A stretch of DNA of 6,653 bases. Source: CAYWHE01 sp964458125. Its GTDB lineage: Bacteria > Bacteroidota > Bacteroidia > AKYH767-A > OLB10. The notes under the pieces are model-generated. The model made no database searches, was not told the origin of the DNA, and saw only the letters and a list, made by a program, of their open reading frames with translations. Positions 3,851 through 6,653 of this stretch are shown here, piece after piece. Location of the stretch: NCBI GenBank assembly GCA_964458125.1, contig CAYWHE010000223.1, positions 1-6,653 on the forward strand, written 5' to 3'. Positions within the stretch are counted from its first letter, which is position 1, and each line of letters starts with the position of its first letter. Made by a program: the position numbers and the translations under genes.

Positions 3851-6653
3851 ATGAACTTCCAGTATCCCGGAAATATGCGGCTAAAATATATCCTTCTGGT
3901 ACTTCCTTTCCTGTTTTTTTGGCGAACGGCCAGTTCTCAGCGGTATAATTTTTCAACCTATTCGATTTCCGACGGACTTCCCAATAACCAGATCAATAAG
4001 GTCATCCAGGACAAGAGCGGCCTGATCTGGATTGCCACCATGAACGGGGTTTGCCGGTATGACGGAAAAACCTTTTCCAAGTTCGACCAGGACAACGTCC
4101 TCTCCAATAACGTGGTGAAAACCATCTTTGAAGACCGGGACGGTAATATCTGGCTGGGAACGGTGCGCAAGGGATTGTGCAGGTTTGACGGCACGGATTT
4201 CATCTATTTTACCACCGATAACGGGTTGCTGAGCGATATTGTCAATGCCGTCTGCCAGGACAAGTCGGGCAATATCTGGATCGGCACTTCGGAGGGCCTG
4301 AGCAAATACGACGGCACCACCCTGACCTCCTTCACCACGACTAAAGGACTGATTAACAATAACATATTTAACCTGTATTGCGATCATTCCGGGAAAATAT
4401 GGATTTCGACTATAGGTGGTATATCCTGCTTTGACGGCAGGAAATTCATTAATTATTCAACGGAAAACGGGCTCGTCAGCAATATTGCCTACAGCCTTAC
4501 GGAGACCGATGAAGGGGATATCTGGATTGGCACTTATGAAGGTGTTTCCGTGTTTGACGGGGTTAACTTTTACAACTACACCGTTAAAAACGGCCTCATG
4601 AACGACCGGGTCCAGGATATTATGCAGGACCTGAACGGCGATATCTGGCTGGCCACCAACGGCGGAGGGGTGGTGAAGGTGACCGATGAAGGCTTCACCA
4701 CGCTGACCTCCAACCAGGGCCTGGCCAACAACAGCGTGTATTCGGCCATTGAAGACCGGGAGGGCAATTACTGGTTCGGCACCTATAACGGTTTATGTAA
4801 ATACACGGGGGACCGTTTTGTGACGTATACTATGGAGGACGGGCTTTTCAGCAACAACATTCAGACAATTTTTTCGGACTCCATATACGTCTGGGCAGGT
4901 TTTGTAAACGGGGGCCTCGACCGCTATGACGGGGTAGGCTTCCAGCATTACGGCATCGAAGACGGACTGCGCTCGAATACCATCTGGACCATTTACAAGG
5001 ACAGGAGCCAGCGGTATTGGTTCGGAACTACCAACGGGGCATCCATTTATGATCCGGAAACCGGGAAGTTCAGTTCCCCCTTTCCGGAACTGAATAACCT
5101 GATCATCTATTCCATGATGGAAGATCCCGGAGGACGTTTGCTTTTCGGCACCGACAAGGGCATCTACATCCATTCCCAGGGCGGTTTTACGGTCCTGGAT
5201 GCCCGGAACGGGCTTGAAAGCGACAAAATCAGGGCCCTGTACCGCGATCAGAAAGGCATCCTGTGGATCGGAACCATCAAAGGTATTTATTACCTCAAAG
5301 GCAACCAGGCCATCTGCTTTAATGATTTTTACAATATTCCCAAGGTGCCGGTGACTTCCTTTTCGGCCGACACCAAAGGAAACCTCATCATCAGTACCTT
5401 TGATTTCGGAATCATCGTTTATAACCGCGATTTCACCAACAATCCCATCACCATCCTGAATAAGCAAAAAGGATTATATAACGACAGGGTGCATTTTAAT
5501 CATCTGGACCTGGAAAACAACCTCTGGCTCGGAACCCCGGAAGGTGTGGATTGCATCGACTGGGACGCTTACCAGGAGAACGGCAAACTAGCCCTGGTCC
5601 ATTATGACAAAAGTAACGGGTACCTCGGTGTGGAGAGTAATTCGGCCTGTTCAGACCGGGACAGCAACGTGTGGTTTGGCACCGTTAACGGAGTCATCAA
5701 ATATAACTATGGATCAGGAAAAGGAAAAACAACCGTTCCTCAGATCCGCATTACGAATCTGCAGCTTTTCCTGTCCAATGTGGACTGGAAGAAACGAAAA
5801 ATTGAGGTCAACCGAAGGACCGGATTACCGGAAAACCTGGTACTGGCCTATAACAACAACCACCTGAGTTTTACGTTCAGTGGCATATACCTGACGGCCC
5901 CCAACGAAGTCCGCTACCGCTTTATGCTCGAAGGTTTTGACGAGGACTGGTCACCGGTTTCGGCCCTGAACGTGGCGAATTACTCCAACATCAGCCCCGG
6001 TTCGTATACCTTTAAGGTTAAAGCCACTGCCAATGGCCGGAACTGGAGTAATCCGGTCACTTATTCCCTGGAAATCAAACCCCCCTTCTGGCAAACACCC
6101 ATCTTCTATTTCATGTATGTCCTGGCCGGTTCGGGAAGTTTATTCCTCTTTATTAAATCGCGTACGGCCAGTCTCCGGAAAACAAGGGATTCCCTGCAAA
6201 AGAAAGTGGATGCCCGCACCCTGGAGCTGAAAATCAAAAACCAGGAGCTGCAAAAATTATCCCTGGTGGCCAGTGAAACGGACAATGCGGTATTGATCTT
6301 CAACAATAAATTCGAGCTGGAATGGGTCAATACCGGCTTTACCAAAATGACGGGTTTCACCCTGGAGGAATTTAGGAAAGCCAGGGGTGCCAACCTCACC
6401 AACATCACCATGAATGCAGACATCAACCAGATTCTGAAGGAATGTGTCGAAGAAAAAAAGTCCTTTATTTATGAAGCGGTGATGTCCTGCAAGGACGGGC
6501 GGGAATTATGGGCCTCCTCCACCCTGACACCCATCTTTAACGACAAGGGCGAACTTCAGAATATTGTCATTATCGACACCGACATTACCTACCGGAAACG
6601 AATGGAGGAACAGATCAAGGCATCCCTCGAGGAAAAGGGCCTCCTGCTCCGGG
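3851..6653 (+). CDS. propeller/Y_Y_Y/PAS sensor histidine kinase, 3' end outside the window
   Basis: I translated this frame codon by codon: 934 codons without a stop, open at the right edge. Start is ATG 3851 or, giving a cleaner signal peptide, ATG 3875 (MRLKYILLVLPFLFFWRTAS, cleavage near Ser29/Gln30). Residues about 41-619 form 14 two-component-regulator propeller blades (Reg_prop), enough for two seven-bladed propellers. Residues 671-742 are a Y_Y_Y domain (YRFMLEGFDEDW 689-700; SPGSYTFKVKA 715-725). One transmembrane helix lies at about 751-768, then a charged coiled coil (770-803), then PAS (about 804-860; AVLIFNNKFELEWVN) with a PAC-like end (870-917). The last visible residues, ASLEEKGLLLR (924-934), match the lead-in to HisKA_2 kinases, where E-I-H-H-R-V-K-N-N normally follows; the final base G fits that Glu codon. 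Predicted role: inner-membrane sensor with a periplasmic propeller, signalling to a cytoplasmic kinase. Ligand, kinase core and any fused receiver or DNA-binding domain are not visible. It is probably not a classic hybrid HTCS, since those rarely have PAS plus HisKA_2 here. Confidence 0.9.
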   Translation, partial: MNFQYPGNMRLKYILLVLPFLFFWRTASSQRYNFSTYSISDGLPNNQINKVIQDKSGLIWIATMNGVCRYDGKTFSKFDQDNVLSNNVVKTIFEDRDGNIWLGTVRKGLCRFDGTDFIYFTTDNGLLSDIVNAVCQDKSGNIWIGTSEGLSKYDGTTLTSFTTTKGLINNNIFNLYCDHSGKIWISTIGGISCFDGRKFINYSTENGLVSNIAYSLTETDEGDIWIGTYEGVSVFDGVNFYNYTVKNGLMNDRVQDIMQDLNGDIWLATNGGGVVKVTDEGFTTLTSNQGLANNSVYSAIEDREGNYWFGTYNGLCKYTGDRFVTYTMEDGLFSNNIQTIFSDSIYVWAGFVNGGLDRYDGVGFQHYGIEDGLRSNTIWTIYKDRSQRYWFGTTNGASIYDPETGKFSSPFPELNNLIIYSMMEDPGGRLLFGTDKGIYIHSQGGFTVLDARNGLESDKIRALYRDQKGILWIGTIKGIYYLKGNQAICFNDFYNIPKVPVTSFSADTKGNLIISTFDFGIIVYNRDFTNNPITILNKQKGLYNDRVHFNHLDLENNLWLGTPEGVDCIDWDAYQENGKLALVHYDKSNGYLGVESNSACSDRDSNVWFGTVNGVIKYNYGSGKGKTTVPQIRITNLQLFLSNVDWKKRKIEVNRRTGLPENLVLAYNNNHLSFTFSGIYLTAPNEVRYRFMLEGFDEDWSPVSALNVANYSNISPGSYTFKVKATANGRNWSNPVTYSLEIKPPFWQTPIFYFMYVLAGSGSLFLFIKSRTASLRKTRDSLQKKVDARTLELKIKNQELQKLSLVASETDNAVLIFNNKFELEWVNTGFTKMTGFTLEEFRKARGANLTNITMNADINQILKECVEEKKSFIYEAVMSCKDGRELWASSTLTPIFNDKGELQNIVIIDTDITYRKRMEEQIKASLEEKGLLLR
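3971..5707 (+). repeat. fourteen propeller-blade repeats of about 41 codons
   Basis: Each unit follows the pattern D-G-L-x-x-N-x-(I/V), about ten residues, D-x-x-G-x-(I/L)-W-(I/L/F)-(G/A)-T-x-x-G-(hydrophobic)-x-x-(Y/F)-D-G. The strand position normally held by Trp falls at residues 60, 101, 143, 184, 225, 266, 308, 348, 390, 431, 472, 513, 559 and 608 of the sensor. The period is 40-42 residues for the first twelve units and 46 and 49 for the last steps. Units 10 and 12 have replaced the Trp (Leu431, Ile513), and unit 8 has AGFVNGG in place of the GT core. The DNA copies are diverged, so this is an old repeat. Confidence 0.88.

Noticed and set aside
4416..4601. Short plus-strand frames inside the sensor gene (also 5604-5867 and 6033-6230)
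   Set aside because: They are out-of-frame shadows of the continuous sensor reading frame.
3953..5467. Long antisense open frames (3953-4387 and 4793-5467, minus strand)
   Set aside because: They lie opposite the propeller repeats of the sensor gene, whose regular codon pattern keeps the reverse frame open. The translations are repetitive mirror products with no domain character.
3971..5707. Periodic repeats considered as a CRISPR or DNA tandem array
   Set aside because: The roughly 123-bp period is protein-level propeller repetition. The units are diverged in DNA and contain no identical repeats with unique spacers.

Overview
The window looks like chromosomal DNA of a member of the Bacteroidota. 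The evidence is a cell-surface protein ending in a type IX secretion (T9SS) type A sorting domain, a giant sensor with an N-terminal two-component-regulator propeller and a Y_Y_Y domain, a textbook Bacteroidota promoter (TTTG, 19 bp, TAnnTTTG), and start codons preceded by A/T-rich leaders with no clear Shine-Dalgarno sequence. Coding DNA is of medium GC, while the 240-bp divergent intergenic region is strongly AT-rich. The genus cannot be determined from this sequence.

Layout. (1) Positions 1-1184 (+) hold a GT-B fold, family GT4-like glycosyltransferase whose N-terminus lies left of the window. (2) It converges, with an 8-bp gap, on a class I SAM-dependent methyltransferase at 1193-2110 (-). 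These two fit the edge of a surface-polysaccharide or glycan-modification locus. (3) At 2222-3610 (-) is a secreted 462-aa protein with a signal peptide, three Ig/PKD-like repeats, a central cysteine-containing module and a T9SS sorting tail. It has its own consensus promoter and a strong 11-bp intrinsic terminator, so it reads as a single-gene transcription unit. (4) Divergent from it, starting at 3851 (or 3875) and running uninterrupted off the right edge, is a sensor protein of at least 934 residues. Its order is signal peptide, 14 propeller blades of about 41 aa, Y_Y_Y domain, one transmembrane helix, coiled coil, PAS/PAC, then the first residues of what looks like a HisKA_2-type histidine kinase. 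The window stops just before the expected phospho-acceptor motif.

How they may work together. The sensor would read a periplasmic signal through its double seven-bladed propeller and pass it across the inner membrane to a cytoplasmic PAS-kinase module. Its target and response regulator are outside the window. The secreted adhesin-like protein shares the divergent upstream region with the sensor, so co-regulation is possible but not shown. T9SS type A cargo is normally anchored to surface polysaccharide or released, which would fit the glycan enzymes next door, but no direct functional link is visible.

There are no tRNA or rRNA genes, CRISPR arrays, insertion sequences, integrases or phage genes. 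I see no clearly new multi-gene system. The most notable object is the large propeller-PAS-kinase sensor, which lacks a stop codon in the window and is easily missed by ORF callers that require one.
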